From positions 1-43,755 of the forward strand of contig REDS01000034.1 of the NCBI GenBank assembly GCA_007693395.1: DNA of 43,755 nt. The letters run 5' to 3'. Of this stretch, positions 1-8,921 are shown piece after piece. Numbering within the stretch: position 1 is the stretch's first letter; every line of letters starts with the position of its first letter. Made by a program: the position numbers and the translations under genes. The DNA is from Balneolaceae bacterium. Its GTDB lineage: Bacteria; Bacteroidota; Rhodothermia; Balneolales; Balneolaceae. The notes under the pieces were generated by a model, which was not told the DNA's origin, ran no database searches, and saw only the letters and a program-made list of their open reading frames with translations.

Positions 1-266
1 CACCCAATCCGCCAACAGGTAAAGAGTGGGTTGAGAAAATTGCTGCAGAGATGGGGGTAAAACCGAAATATCGTGTTGCAACGAAGTCTGTTATGGCTGT
101 CATGGGTATGTTTATGCCAGTTATGAGGGAATCCAGAGAGATGCTTTATCAGTACGACCGGGATTACGTGTTCAGCAGTGGAAAGTTTGAAAAACGATTT
201 GGTATAAAACCTACACCTTATGAGGCCGGAATCAAGGAGGTTTTAAAGAGTCTTGAAACGATCTGA
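1..266 (+). CDS. NAD(P)-dependent epimerase/NmrA-type protein, C-terminal part (5' truncated by window edge)
   Basis: The reading frame is already open at base 3 and ends with TGA at 264-266, so only about 87 C-terminal residues are visible. The Rossmann half lies outside the window. The visible part (NPPTGKEWVEKIAAEMG near the start, then Met-rich helices and YVFSSGKFEKRFGIKPTPY) resembles the C-terminal substrate-binding region of extended SDRs (NAD-dependent epimerase/dehydratase or sugar-nucleotide-epimerase-like proteins), where a conserved F-x-K-x-FG-x-xPTPYE-x-G-I stretch is common. It ends 2 bp before the end of the convergent SDR gene on the other strand, so the two are tail to tail. 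The exact substrate cannot be stated without the N-terminal domain. Confidence 0.6.
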   Translation, partial: PNPPTGKEWVEKIAAEMGVKPKYRVATKSVMAVMGMFMPVMRESREMLYQYDRDYVFSSGKFEKRFGIKPTPYEAGIKEVLKSLETI

Positions 267-268
267 TT

Positions 269-1069
269 TCAGTTTTCCAATAAACTTTTCATCTTTTTAG
301 TGATGAAATTCGTAGCAAATTTAGGTGCAATCCGGTACATTTTATCGAGCATTTTTGCATCAGAACCAACTAGCACACGAAACGCATTTTTCTCAATTCC
401 GGATATTACATGGGATGCAGCTTTTCCAGCAGGCATAGGTTTATGGTCTGAATCAGTGCCGGCCTCAGGCATATCCAGCCCGGAGTTTGAACTGATGTTT
501 GTGGCTATAGCACCTGGAAATACAACCGTCACCTTTACATTTGTCTCTTTTAGTTCGGCATAAAGGCCTTCTGTTAATAGCTTAACAGCAGCTTTTGAAG
601 CTCCGTAGATGGTTTGCCCCGGTACCGGAAGGAAACCACCCATACTGCATACATTTACAATGTGTGCCTCAGGCCTGCCGAGAAAGATTGGTAAAAATAC
701 CTTTGTTAAATATAGGGTACCATAAAAATTTACATCAAATACACGTTCAGCATCTTCGAGTGATAGCTCATTTACAGGGATAAACTTTTGGATGATACCT
801 GCATTATTTATCAACCCGTCAACAGTTCCGAATTGATCGATTACCTGCCGGGGCAGATTTTCGCAGGCTTTCCTGTCTGTAATATTGAATTCAATCGGAA
901 AAAAAGAGCCTTTATTCTCTTCTGCCAGATTTTGTGTATCAGTGAGTCCGTTTTTATCGAGATCAATACCGGCAACCATCGCGCCTTTCTTTACAAGCTG
1001 TAACGCCATTTCACGGCCAATGCCGTTTGCAGCTCCTGTTAATACAAATACCTTATTTGAAATCTTCAT
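269..1069 (-). CDS. SDR family NAD(P)-dependent oxidoreductase
   Basis: This is a 266-residue classical short-chain dehydrogenase/reductase. The cofactor motif TGAANGIG lies at residues 11-18, the structural NNAG at 88-91, the catalytic Ser at about 142 (VCSMGG), and the YGASK active site gives Tyr155 and Lys159. Asp36 (GIDLD) at the end of beta-2 favours NAD(H) over NADP(H), which is a family rule rather than something shown here. The start is an ATG at 1067-1069 and the length fits the classical SDR family. There is no signal peptide, so it is cytoplasmic. The substrate is unknown; the C-terminal tail resembles SDRs annotated as acting on lipids or sterols, but that is weak. It converges on the truncated epimerase-type gene and is probably transcribed alone. 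Confidence 0.88.
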   Translation of the reverse strand: MKISNKVFVLTGAANGIGREMALQLVKKGAMVAGIDLDKNGLTDTQNLAEENKGSFFPIEFNITDRKACENLPRQVIDQFGTVDGLINNAGIIQKFIPVNELSLEDAERVFDVNFYGTLYLTKVFLPIFLGRPEAHIVNVCSMGGFLPVPGQTIYGASKAAVKLLTEGLYAELKETNVKVTVVFPGAIATNISSNSGLDMPEAGTDSDHKPMPAGKAASHVISGIEKNAFRVLVGSDAKMLDKMYRIAPKFATNFITKKMKSLLEN

Positions 1070-1238
1070 ACGTTATTTCTTTAAAAATTGTGTACTTACT
1101 TAAAATTGAATGTTTAATTGCACAATGACAATAGGGGGGTGCCTGATATCCCGTTTGGAAATGTATGGGCAACGAATCATGAAATTGAAGTATCTTTTGA
1201 AATGATTCAGGTGAATACTCGAAGCAAAATTGGTAACT

Positions 1239-1643
1239 ATGAAAATTTCCTATCTATTTGTTTACGGAACTCTCCGATCAGATTTTCCAAAGAAATCACC
1301 TGTAAAAAATATTCTGAATCTTTATGCAGAGTGGTGGTGCAAAGCAACGGTAAAGGGGAAGCTGCATGATATTGATTGGTATCCCGGTTTGGTTCCATCT
1401 CATAATCCGCAAGACAGAGTATCAGGAGAGATTTTCAGGATTATGGATGAGCAATCTCTTCTCTCCGGCCTGGATGAGTACGAAGGATGTTCGGAAAATT
1501 ATCTGGAACCACATGAATATCGCAGGGAAGTAATTCCTGTGATAACTGAAGAAGGAGAAATAGTTTTGGCGTGGGTATATCTATACAATTGGGATGTTAA
1601 CGATGAATCCCAAATACATTCGGGAGATTATTTGAATCCATAG
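1239..1643 (+). CDS. gamma-glutamylcyclotransferase family (AIG2/GGCT-like) protein
   Basis: This is a small protein of about 134 residues. The hallmark substrate-loop motif YGTLR is at residues 9-13, and the conserved LDEYEG (about 78-83) contains the candidate catalytic Glu. GGCT-fold enzymes cyclise a gamma-glutamyl group to 5-oxoproline; many bacterial members have unproven substrates. I prefer the ATG at 1239. The frame can also begin three codons earlier at a TTG (1230), but family members begin just before the F-V-Y-G-T strand. There is no clear Shine-Dalgarno sequence. Together with the gamma-glutamyltransferase and the two GCS2 proteins further on, this window is rich in gamma-glutamyl enzymes, though this gene is far from them and not co-transcribed. 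Confidence 0.8.
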   Translation: MKISYLFVYGTLRSDFPKKSPVKNILNLYAEWWCKATVKGKLHDIDWYPGLVPSHNPQDRVSGEIFRIMDEQSLLSGLDEYEGCSENYLEPHEYRREVIPVITEEGEIVLAWVYLYNWDVNDESQIHSGDYLNP

Positions 1644-1849
1644 AATTTGTGCATCTTCCCCGATTCTGCGCCCCGATACTCCTGCTCCGGGAACAGTTAG
1701 CCTTAATGAACACACTTACCCATTCAGAACGACGATTGGGCCGGGCTGCTTCGGCTCATTGATTTTGAACTGCATTTTAATAATGATTTACAGCCGTAAA
1801 TTCCTTTCATTAAACCATATCAAAACCAACGAACCAAACATGCATTTAA

Positions 1850-2383
1850 TTGAAAAGAAAATTATACCAAGCATACGATAAGCTGGAAAGACAGCGCGAG
1901 AAGATCCTTCAGAAAACAGAAGGGTTAAACGGGGATCAGTTATCACGGAATCCTGCAGAGGGAAAATGGAGCATTCTGCAGATTTTAGCTCACCTGGTAA
2001 AAGCAGAGTCACTCTCATTAACGTTCATTGAGCGCAGTTATTCGCGATACAGTGAACTGCCGGATGCCGGAATCTCTTCAGCAATTCGTTTTCAGTTGCT
2101 GAAGTGGGGATTGAAGCTACCCATTTCATACAAAGCTCCTGCAATGGCAGACACAACCGGTTATAATCCAGACTTTGATGAACTGATAAATGACTGGGAA
2201 AAAGTCAGAGATCGCCTGAAACTATTTATCGAGGAGTGTGATGATGCCAGCCTTGGAAAATCTGTTTATAAGCATCCAAGGGCAGGAGATCTCAATGTAC
2301 TGCAGGCCACTAAATTTATGCAATTTCATGTGGCTCATCACGAAAAGCAGCTGGAAAATCTGATTACAGCAGTGAAAAGTTAG
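1850..2383 (+). CDS. DinB family (putative metal-dependent) protein
   Basis: This 177-residue protein has the DinB/YfiT four-helix architecture. GKWSILQILAHL carries His48 and the C-terminal QFHVAHHEKQ carries His160, His163 and His164, consistent with the divalent-metal His triad of the family. Members include thiol transferases such as bacillithiol transferases, but many have no known activity. The start is awkward. A stop (TAA 1847-1849) immediately precedes the first possible codon, TTG at 1850, and the nearby ATG at 1840 is out of frame. So either TTG is used or the protein starts a few residues further in. The 3' end overlaps the end of the convergent lipoprotein gene by 4 bp. Confidence 0.8.
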   Translation: MKRKLYQAYDKLERQREKILQKTEGLNGDQLSRNPAEGKWSILQILAHLVKAESLSLTFIERSYSRYSELPDAGISSAIRFQLLKWGLKLPISYKAPAMADTTGYNPDFDELINDWEKVRDRLKLFIEECDDASLGKSVYKHPRAGDLNVLQATKFMQFHVAHHEKQLENLITAVKS

Positions 2384-3045
2384 CCGCGGGCGGGAAACGG
2401 ACTCACCTGTACCAATCTTGAAAATGCATCATTAAGCAGGCCGGTATATGTTTCGTTCTGATTTTGGAGCAGAAGACGTTGATTTGTATTTAAACGTCCC
2501 CAGGCAACAGCATCACCTGTTTCGTTATCCCAAATTAAATATTTCGACTCAAACCGAAGCCTCTCCTCAATCTGATTCTCATGGCCTGCATAACTGTCAC
2601 CTCCAACTTCTGCTTGATATGGAGTGAAGTGAAACTGATCTAATACAACCACAAAACGAGTGCTCAATTCACCATTTTGTAGCTGAGACCCTTTCTTTGG
2701 CGCAATCATAGAGATCTGGCTGTTGGGTAAGCTGAATTCACGCACATCAAATTCAGTTTCAGTTAACGTTGTTGAATTTAGTACCCCTTCAACATTGGCA
2801 TGAGTTCGAGATGCAAAAATTCCAGCCATTCTTTGGTCGAAAATCATTCTTTCTGCCGGCCGTAATGATCCAAAAACATGATCGGGAAATGTTTCAAAAA
2901 GGTAATCGTGCTCAATTATCAGTAGAGAAACAGATACATCGCTGCTGTCAACAACAAAATCTTCAACCAAATATTGGTTTGCCCGATTGGCACATGAAAT
3001 AGTAAATATGGAAATAGTAATTATAATAAGCAGGTTGCGCAGCAT
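2380..3045 (-). CDS. Putative lipoprotein of unknown function
   Basis: This is a 221-residue protein starting at ATG 3043-3045. The N-terminus is a short charged segment, a hydrophobic stretch (LLIIITISIFTI) and a lipobox-like TISC with the acylated Cys at about residue 18, so it is probably an envelope lipoprotein. The rest is soluble and shows no motif I recognise. A conserved-looking core, FESKYLIWDNETGDAVAWGRLN, is typical of lipoproteins that describe an extracted 'interaction state', but no function can be assigned. It converges with the DinB gene and overlaps its stop codon by 4 bp. The 139 bp upstream hold its promoter region and are AT-rich. Confidence 0.7.
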   Translation of the reverse strand: MLRNLLIIITISIFTISCANRANQYLVEDFVVDSSDVSVSLLIIEHDYLFETFPDHVFGSLRPAERMIFDQRMAGIFASRTHANVEGVLNSTTLTETEFDVREFSLPNSQISMIAPKKGSQLQNGELSTRFVVVLDQFHFTPYQAEVGGDSYAGHENQIEERLRFESKYLIWDNETGDAVAWGRLNTNQRLLLQNQNETYTGLLNDAFSRLVQVSPFPARG

Positions 3046-3184
3046 GGGAGGTGTGTTATCTAACTTGGTGATAGTTATAAATTGAGATGATTACGTGTTA
3101 ATCTTCTTTTTTAAAGATAGCTAAGATAATGTTATCACTAATCAAAGCCGCAAAATTTAACAAGTTTTTAAACTCTCTGTTTAT

Positions 3185-3877
3185 TTACTTGATCTGATTA
3201 TAAAACTCAAATAGTTGCCGGAGATGGTAGGGGTTTTCAAGGTCAAGATTATTTTCACTGATAAAATTTCTCAGTTCGTTTCTGTCGGCATCCATAGCTC
3301 TTGTAATCCGGCGTTCGCTCAATCTTCTAATTCTCTCAACATTGCCGTCCTCATAAATATACAATCGCATATTCGAAACATATTCATCTCGTTGAGTTGC
3401 TGACCCATACATGGCAACATCCTGTTGAAAGTTTACTTCATGTTTTAGTAATCCAACGGCAGGACCATCCGAGAGAACCTGAACAAACTCATCCTTTTCA
3501 AGCCCGCGGGCTTCAAAACCTTTCTGAAATCGCATCAGGTTCGGGCCATCATAAATCTCAAATGAAGTAATTTCATCTCCAAGAAATGCCAAAATTGCCT
3601 GGCCATCGGCGTATTCAACCCTGTTTTCGTGCACATTAAAGTTCATGGAGAGAGCTTCCGTAACGTTGCCATCGTTGAGAGTAACAATACCGGTTTGAAA
3701 ATCATCGAACAGGTAGGGTGTGCCGATGGTTTCTGTTGATCTTGTAACAGGAATTACATTCCGGGACATATCTCTCAAATCTTCTTTGGTGATTTCAGAC
3801 TGTGCATTAGAAATTCCTGGCAAAAAAAGAAATGCCGGTAGTAATAATGAAAGAGCTATTAAAAGGCGTATACTCAT
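3185..3877 (-). CDS. Secreted protein of unknown function
   Basis: A protein of about 230 residues with a clear Sec signal peptide: MSIRLLIALSLLLPAFLFLP followed by GISNAQS, with probable cleavage after NA or AQ. I place the start at the ATG at 3875-3877. The frame extends upstream to a TTG at 3931, but that adds 18 residues before an otherwise complete signal peptide. The mature part is a mix of beta strands (FQTGIVTLNDGNVTEALSMNF, FLGDEITSFEIYDG) and a charged C-terminal helix region. I do not recognise a family. It is transcribed in the same direction as the lipoprotein gene, 139 bp upstream of it, so the two might share a transcript. Confidence 0.7.
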   Translation of the reverse strand: MSIRLLIALSLLLPAFLFLPGISNAQSEITKEDLRDMSRNVIPVTRSTETIGTPYLFDDFQTGIVTLNDGNVTEALSMNFNVHENRVEYADGQAILAFLGDEITSFEIYDGPNLMRFQKGFEARGLEKDEFVQVLSDGPAVGLLKHEVNFQQDVAMYGSATQRDEYVSNMRLYIYEDGNVERIRRLSERRITRAMDADRNELRNFISENNLDLENPYHLRQLFEFYNQIK

Positions 3878-4090
3878 ATGTAGAATGAAAATTATTTCAG
3901 TAAGGCATATTGATGTTAATAAAACAATCAAAATTAATAACTATTGTTCAGGAAAAGAAAAATAGTATGTAAATGTCTTTTAAATGATGTAAGGTAATTG
4001 GCTGCGATATATGAACCGATTACAGCTTGAAGCCTGGTAATAACTCCATCAAGAATACCTGCGAAAGAATGCCGCAAAAAGTGATGGATA

Positions 4091-5533
4091 ATGGCATCAA
4101 TAAAGCATATTTTTGGATTCTTAGCCAAAATGCTCAAGATCACTTCTTTTTATCCTCATATGCTACACGTTCTATTCATTTTTTTATTTGTACTGTTTCA
4201 GCCATTTGGACAACAAAAATCAGATTTACAGGGTAACTGGAGCGGATTTATTGAAATCGGAGAAGATAATCTTCGAATAAATATTATTTTTTCTTACAGT
4301 GATGGCATTCTCGATGGCTCGATGGATATTCCCCAGCAAAATGCATTTAACTTACCCATCGAGGTACTTGAAGTTGATGGCGGGAAAATTGACTTTCAGT
4401 TTCAAACAGGTTCCGGGCCGGCAATTTTCAGAGGCAGTATCCTAAACGGTGAGCCTCAAATTACAGGGGAGTTTGAACAGCATGGGGAAAAATTGCCGTT
4501 CACGCTGCAGAAAAGGCCATCAAATCAAGGACTGAGAGCTGGCATGCCTGAAAAAGACATTCTGATTGAAACCAGAGCTGGCAAAGTGCATGGAAGCCTG
4601 ATCCTTGCCGAGCCTGAATCGCCAATTGTAATTTTACTTTCCGGTTCCGGTACTCAAGACCGCGACGAGAATGTAGCCGGCTTCAGGGTGTTTCGTGAAC
4701 TTTCAGGACTGTTATACCAACAGGGCTATTCATCCTTTCGGTATGATGACAGGGGAATTGGCCTTTCAGAAGGAGAGATCGATGCAACTATTCATGAACT
4801 TGGTGAAGATCTCAGTGATGTAATGCAATATCTGAAAATGAATTACAGCAATCGCTTCTCAGGCTTTGTTTTAATTGGCCACAGCCAGGGTGGAATGGTT
4901 GCAGCGCTAATGGCAGATAGAACAGATCTGAACGGCATAGTTTTCATGGCTGGCCCTTTTTTGAGAGGCGATAAAATTATTGATGAGCAGATCAGGCTTT
5001 TGTCTGCTGCATCCGGCGTAACGGATGATGTATTGGAAACGAACCTTCAGTTTCAGCAACGTATATACGAGATTGTGCGAACAGAAGGCGATTGGGCTGA
5101 AATAGAACGAGACCTCTCAGAACGCCTCGAAGAACAGATCAATCAGCTTCCTGAACAGCAGCGTGCCGCCCTGGGTGATATGTCTGCTTTTGTGCAAAGC
5201 CAGGTGAATCGCCAGCTTTCTGCAGCAAAAAGCCGCTGGTTTAAGTCTATGATTGAATTCGAAACGGCTGAAAAAATTTCGGCTATCACTGTTCCAATGC
5301 TTGCTGTTTTTGGTGATAAGGATATGCAGGTGGCTGCAGAGCCAAATCGTACCAAAGCCGAAGAGTTAAGAGCAGCTAATAATCTCGATCTTGAAATTGT
5401 AGTAATTGAGGACGCAAATCACCTTTTTCAGGAAGCAAACACAGGCATGCCTGGCGAGTATGGAATGCTTGAACGCAAGTTTTCACCACAATTTTTTGAT
5501 ACCATAACTAACTGGTTAAAGAAGCTGGATTAG
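4091..5533 (+). CDS. Exported alpha/beta hydrolase (EstD-like serine esterase) with N-terminal beta domain
   Basis: A 480-residue two-domain protein. After a hydrophobic N-terminal segment (about residues 24-40) comes a domain of about 100 residues with beta character (GNWSGFIEIG..., about 48-140). The alpha/beta hydrolase domain follows: oxyanion-type LLSGSGTQDRDEN (about 182-194), FRYDDRGIGLSEG, and nucleophile elbow GHSQGG with Ser265. The probable acid is Asp411 in FGDKDMQV and the probable base is His444 in DANHLF. This layout matches EstD-type esterases/peptidase-S9-like hydrolases with an N-terminal lipocalin-like domain. The start is uncertain: ATG at 4091 gives a long n-region, whereas ATG 4130 or 4160 would give a more compact signal peptide. 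The substrate is unknown. Confidence 0.85.
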   Translation: MASIKHIFGFLAKMLKITSFYPHMLHVLFIFLFVLFQPFGQQKSDLQGNWSGFIEIGEDNLRINIIFSYSDGILDGSMDIPQQNAFNLPIEVLEVDGGKIDFQFQTGSGPAIFRGSILNGEPQITGEFEQHGEKLPFTLQKRPSNQGLRAGMPEKDILIETRAGKVHGSLILAEPESPIVILLSGSGTQDRDENVAGFRVFRELSGLLYQQGYSSFRYDDRGIGLSEGEIDATIHELGEDLSDVMQYLKMNYSNRFSGFVLIGHSQGGMVAALMADRTDLNGIVFMAGPFLRGDKIIDEQIRLLSAASGVTDDVLETNLQFQQRIYEIVRTEGDWAEIERDLSERLEEQINQLPEQQRAALGDMSAFVQSQVNRQLSAAKSRWFKSMIEFETAEKISAITVPMLAVFGDKDMQVAAEPNRTKAEELRAANNLDLEIVVIEDANHLFQEANTGMPGEYGMLERKFSPQFFDTITNWLKKLD

Positions 5534-5565
5534 CACAATCGAATTCAGAGTGCCCTTTTCTTTAA

Positions 5566-7032
5566 TTAGCCTGCCTTCCAGCTCTTCATGCCATCACGGA
5601 TAACCTCAGCAACCCGGCTAACCGGTATGCGGTCTTGTTTCATGTCGTCCCGGTATCGGATGGTAACCGTATCTTCTCCGTCTGATTCAACACCATCAAA
5701 ATCCACAGTTATGCAGAAAGGTGTACCTGCCTCGTCCTGCCGGCGATATCGCTTGCCAATTGAGCCTGCTTCATCATAAAGAACGGTATAATCTTCTTTT
5801 AGCTCTGTTTCAATTTTACGGGCAAGTTCCTGCAGAACCGGCTTTTTGATCAGCGGGAAAATTCCAACTTTTGTAGGAGCAAGTTTTGGATGAATTTTCA
5901 GCACGGTTCGGCTGTCTCCATCCACCTCTTCTTCGCGGTATGCATCACAAAGAACCATTAGGGTTGTTCTGTCCAGCCCAACGGAGGTCTCAATTACATA
6001 GGGGATGTATCGTTTCTGATTTTTCTGATCGAAATACTCCATCTTTTTCCCTGAGAACTCCTGATGCTGGGAGAGGTCAAAATCCGACCGGTTATGAATA
6101 CCTTCCACCTCTTGCCAGCCGATAGGATATTGATACTGAATATCTGCAGCAGCGCGGGCATAGTGGGCAAGTTTGTCATCAGGGTGTGGTGAAACGCGAA
6201 GATTCTCTTCTCTGATACCGATGCTTTTGTGCCAATCCATACGGGTTTGGAGCCATTTTTCATACTCTTCACCATCTGTACCCGGTTCTACGAAATATTG
6301 CATCTCCATCTGTTCAAACTCTCGCATTCGAAATACAAACTGGCGTGCAACAACCTCATTCCGGAAGGCTTTTCCAATCTGCGCAATGCCAAAGGGAACC
6401 TGCACACGGGCAGTATCGAGTACATTTTTATAGTTCACAAAAATACCCTGTGCCGTTTCAGGGCGCAGGTAAATTACATCGTCGTCATCTTTGGCTAGCG
6501 CACCGTAATGTGTTTTAAACATCAGGTTGAACTGACGCACCTCGGTCCAGTCGAATGCGCCTGAGTCCGGTGATCGAATCTCTTCCTGCATGATGATATC
6601 ATACAGGTCCTCGCACAGCCCTTTTCGTGTTCCGGTTGTATCGAGCTCTTTCTGCAGTTCATCTGCTTTGTCATCATCTCCATTTTGCCGAAGTTTGAAA
6701 ATATGCTGCTCAATAAGCATATCGGCACGGTATCTTTTTTTCGACTCCTTGTCGTCAATCATCGGGTCATTAAAACCGTCAACGTGTCCGCTCGCCTTCC
6801 ACACTTTTGGATGCATAAAAATGGCAGCATCAATCCCTACAATATTATCATGAACCTGAGTCATGGCCTTCCACCACGCTGCCTGAATATTTCTTTTTAA
6901 CTCAACACCGAGGGGCCCGTAGTCATAAACAGCACCCAGCCCTCCATAGATTTCTGAGGATTGAAAGATAAACCCTCTTGATTTAGCAAGGGATACGATT
7001 TTGTCGAGGCTGTCTAAGTGAGTTGCAGACAT
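5566..7032 (-). CDS. glyS: Glycine--tRNA ligase (alpha2 type, class II)
   Basis: This 488-residue enzyme attaches glycine to tRNA-Gly. It belongs to the single-chain alpha2 type found in archaea, eukaryotes and some bacteria, not the alpha2-beta2 E. coli type. Visible signatures are FQSSEIYGGLGAVYDYGPLG near the N-terminus and IFMHPKVWKASGHVDGF. Class II motif 2 is FRNEVVARQFVFRMREFEQ, and motif 3 is in ETSVGLDRTTLMVL. A C-terminal anticodon-binding domain begins near KIHPKLAPTKVGIFPL. The start is ATG at 7030-7032. Glycine-recognition acidic residues in MREFEQMEMQYF are present. It is divergent from asd across a 230-bp region and is probably monocistronic. Confidence 0.97.
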   Translation of the reverse strand: MSATHLDSLDKIVSLAKSRGFIFQSSEIYGGLGAVYDYGPLGVELKRNIQAAWWKAMTQVHDNIVGIDAAIFMHPKVWKASGHVDGFNDPMIDDKESKKRYRADMLIEQHIFKLRQNGDDDKADELQKELDTTGTRKGLCEDLYDIIMQEEIRSPDSGAFDWTEVRQFNLMFKTHYGALAKDDDDVIYLRPETAQGIFVNYKNVLDTARVQVPFGIAQIGKAFRNEVVARQFVFRMREFEQMEMQYFVEPGTDGEEYEKWLQTRMDWHKSIGIREENLRVSPHPDDKLAHYARAAADIQYQYPIGWQEVEGIHNRSDFDLSQHQEFSGKKMEYFDQKNQKRYIPYVIETSVGLDRTTLMVLCDAYREEEVDGDSRTVLKIHPKLAPTKVGIFPLIKKPVLQELARKIETELKEDYTVLYDEAGSIGKRYRRQDEAGTPFCITVDFDGVESDGEDTVTIRYRDDMKQDRIPVSRVAEVIRDGMKSWKAG

Positions 7033-7262
7033 TACGGATGCGATTCGTTTAGATTTTATCAGTTTATTCCTGCTTTTACAGCAAGTTGAAATTTGTTAAA
7101 GCCTGAAAGATAGCAATTTATCACCTTTGATGAACGGATTGTGCTGATGATTTGCTATTTTCCATGTTCGGATTGATTCAGAGAAGTGATAAGGTACGCG
7201 ATTCCCTATCATGAATTAATCAGATATTTATCACTAAAACTTTACAGAGTATTATTTGAAAA

Positions 7263-8324
7263 ATGGCACAGTTTAAAGCAGGGATTCTTGGTGCAACCGG
7301 GGCAGTTGGCCAAAAATTTATTCGTCTTCTTCAAGATCATCCATGGTTCACGATTAGCGCACTTGGAGCATCGGGCAGATCGGCAGGTAAGCCTTACAGT
7401 GAAGCAGCAAACTGGATAGAAAGCACACCCATGCCCGAATCTGTAAACCAGATGGAAGTACGAAACTGCACCTCTTCTGAATTTGGTGATGTAGATTTTG
7501 TTTTTTCCGGCCTCGATTCGACCGTAGCCACTGAGATTGAAGGCGAATTTGCAATAGCCGGGATACCAGTTATCAGCAATGCCAAAAACTATAGAACGGA
7601 CCCCACCGTGCCGCTTCTGGTGCCGGAGGTAAACCCGGATCACATCGAACTCATCAAAACACAGAAATTTTCTGCTGACGGTTCCGGGTGGATTGCTACC
7701 AATCCGAACTGTGTGGCAATTCCGCTTACCATGAGTCTTAAGCCGTTGTACGATGCATTCGGAATTCACTCAGTAGTTGTTACCTCACTGCAGGCTATTT
7801 CAGGCGCTGGCTACCCGGGCGTGCCAAGCCTCGATATTCTGGGAAATGTGATTCCCTATATTGGCGGTGAGGAACCAAAAATTAGCGCAGAACCATTGAA
7901 GCTTCTTGGCAAGCTGGAAAATGGGCAGGTCCAGCATGCCGCATTCCCGGTACAAGCAACGGCATTACGTGTGCCGGTTATTAATGGTCATTTGATTGCT
8001 GTAAACGTGAAACTGAATGAAAAGCCATCAAATATTTCAAAGGTATCTGAATTGATGAGATCATGGAAAAGCCCGATCGCAGATCTCGGGCTGCCCTCGG
8101 CACCGGCATTCCCCCTGCACATTTATGAAGATGAAAGATATCCCCAGCCAAGGCTCCATGCCGATAACGAAAATGGTATGCAAACAGCCATCGGGCGTAT
8201 TCGTGGCGGTGATGTGATGGATGTTAGCTACATTGCCATGGCCCATAACACCATTCGTGGTGCTGCCGGTGGAGCTATTTTGAATGCAGAGCTTCTTGTG
8301 AAGAAAGGTTTTTTGAAAGTATAA
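7263..8324 (+). CDS. asd: Aspartate-semialdehyde dehydrogenase (fungal/archaeal-type subfamily)
   Basis: This enzyme reduces L-aspartyl-4-phosphate to L-aspartate-4-semialdehyde with NADPH, the branch step to lysine/DAP, threonine and methionine. It has 353 residues. The nucleotide motif GATGAVGQ is at 10-17, the catalytic Cys150 lies in NPNCVAIP, the GAGYPGVPSLDILGN stretch is present, and the acid/base residue is His243 in INGHLIAV. The length and the GYPGVPSLD signature place it with the archaeal/yeast-type ASADH subfamily rather than the E. coli type. The start is ATG 7263. It is apparently a single-gene unit: glyS diverges upstream and a small minus-strand gene converges downstream. Confidence 0.95.
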   Translation: MAQFKAGILGATGAVGQKFIRLLQDHPWFTISALGASGRSAGKPYSEAANWIESTPMPESVNQMEVRNCTSSEFGDVDFVFSGLDSTVATEIEGEFAIAGIPVISNAKNYRTDPTVPLLVPEVNPDHIELIKTQKFSADGSGWIATNPNCVAIPLTMSLKPLYDAFGIHSVVVTSLQAISGAGYPGVPSLDILGNVIPYIGGEEPKISAEPLKLLGKLENGQVQHAAFPVQATALRVPVINGHLIAVNVKLNEKPSNISKVSELMRSWKSPIADLGLPSAPAFPLHIYEDERYPQPRLHADNENGMQTAIGRIRGGDVMDVSYIAMAHNTIRGAAGGAILNAELLVKKGFLKV

Positions 8325-8394
8325 CTCAGGTATTGTAGAACCGTATTTTTTAAGAGAAAAGCATTAAGCCGGAAATTTGGATTAATCAATAAAC

Positions 8395-8781
8395 CTAATC
8401 ATCATCAAGGCTGTTTAGCCTGAACTCTGAGAGCCGCATACGGGCACTGCTAACGGTTTTTTCGGCTTCTTTCACATCCGAGCGTTTAATTTTCAAAATG
8501 CAGCGTCCCTGCTGTGCACCGGGCAACCCTTCAAGTGTTTTCAGGGACTTGGTTTCAAAAATAACCTGAGCGCTGAACCATCCCTTCTTAATTTTTAGAG
8601 TTTCGACCTGATCGAAAGGCACATCAATTTCCCGCACGCCCGATATAGGCAGGCCGGTGGCCGGGTCTGTTTGTTCAAACTCTATCCGAACGGATTCCTG
8701 AAGAATATGCAGTAAACCATGTTCGCGGGAGTAGCCATTTTCAAGGTGTGTGATAGTAAATGGAATGGTGCTTTTCTTCAA
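8395..8781 (-). CDS. Conserved-looking small protein, possible PH-like domain
   Basis: A cytoplasmic protein of about 128 residues with no signal peptide or membrane segment. The pattern of an early glycine-rich strand, then IDVPFDQVETLKIKKGW, then regularly spaced strands and a C-terminal helix (SDVKEAEKTVSSARMRLSEF) is reminiscent of bacterial PH-like domains. In those, a small beta-barrel is capped by one helix. That is a pattern-level guess. The start is non-ATG: TTG at 8779-8781 is the best candidate, and the frame is open upstream only to a stop at 8815-8817, with a CTG at 8787 as the alternative. It converges with asd. Its upstream region contains the 8886-8913 hairpin. Confidence 0.6.
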   Translation of the reverse strand: MKKSTIPFTITHLENGYSREHGLLHILQESVRIEFEQTDPATGLPISGVREIDVPFDQVETLKIKKGWFSAQVIFETKSLKTLEGLPGAQQGRCILKIKRSDVKEAEKTVSSARMRLSEFRLNSLDDD

Positions 8782-8885
8782 AATCAGTGGGTTTTGTTGC
8801 TCGGTAAAAAATAATTAAAAAAAAGTGTAAGGTTTTCAGTTTTTCCGGTTCATACATATGAGAACACGAACAAAAAAAGAGAAAA

Positions 8886-8913
8886 TTGAGAAGTGCTTGA
8901 GCACACTTCTCAA
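8886..8913 (-). terminator. Strong hairpin, terminator-like on the minus strand
   Basis: A perfect 10-bp stem (TTGAGAAGTG at 8886-8895 with CACTTCTCAA at 8904-8913) encloses an 8-nt loop. Read on the minus strand, the stem is followed by a T-rich run (TTTTCTCTTTTTTT, 8885 down to 8872), which fits an intrinsic terminator. On the plus strand it is followed by no T-tract. It faces the small minus-strand gene, so it would stop an antisense transcript arriving from the giant gene region. Alternatively it is a structural element of a leader RNA together with the next hairpin. Confidence 0.4.
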
Positions 8914-8921
8914 AGTCCTTC

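Noticed and set aside
1644-1849. 206-bp gap with a locally C/G-rich stretch before the DinB gene
   Set aside because: No reading frame, repeat pair or structured RNA is convincing; the short GCCG/CGGC stem near 1740-1760 is too small to call.
1840-1880. ATG at 1840 as start of the DinB protein
   Set aside because: It is out of frame with the DinB coding sequence and runs into a stop (TAA) within 14 codons.
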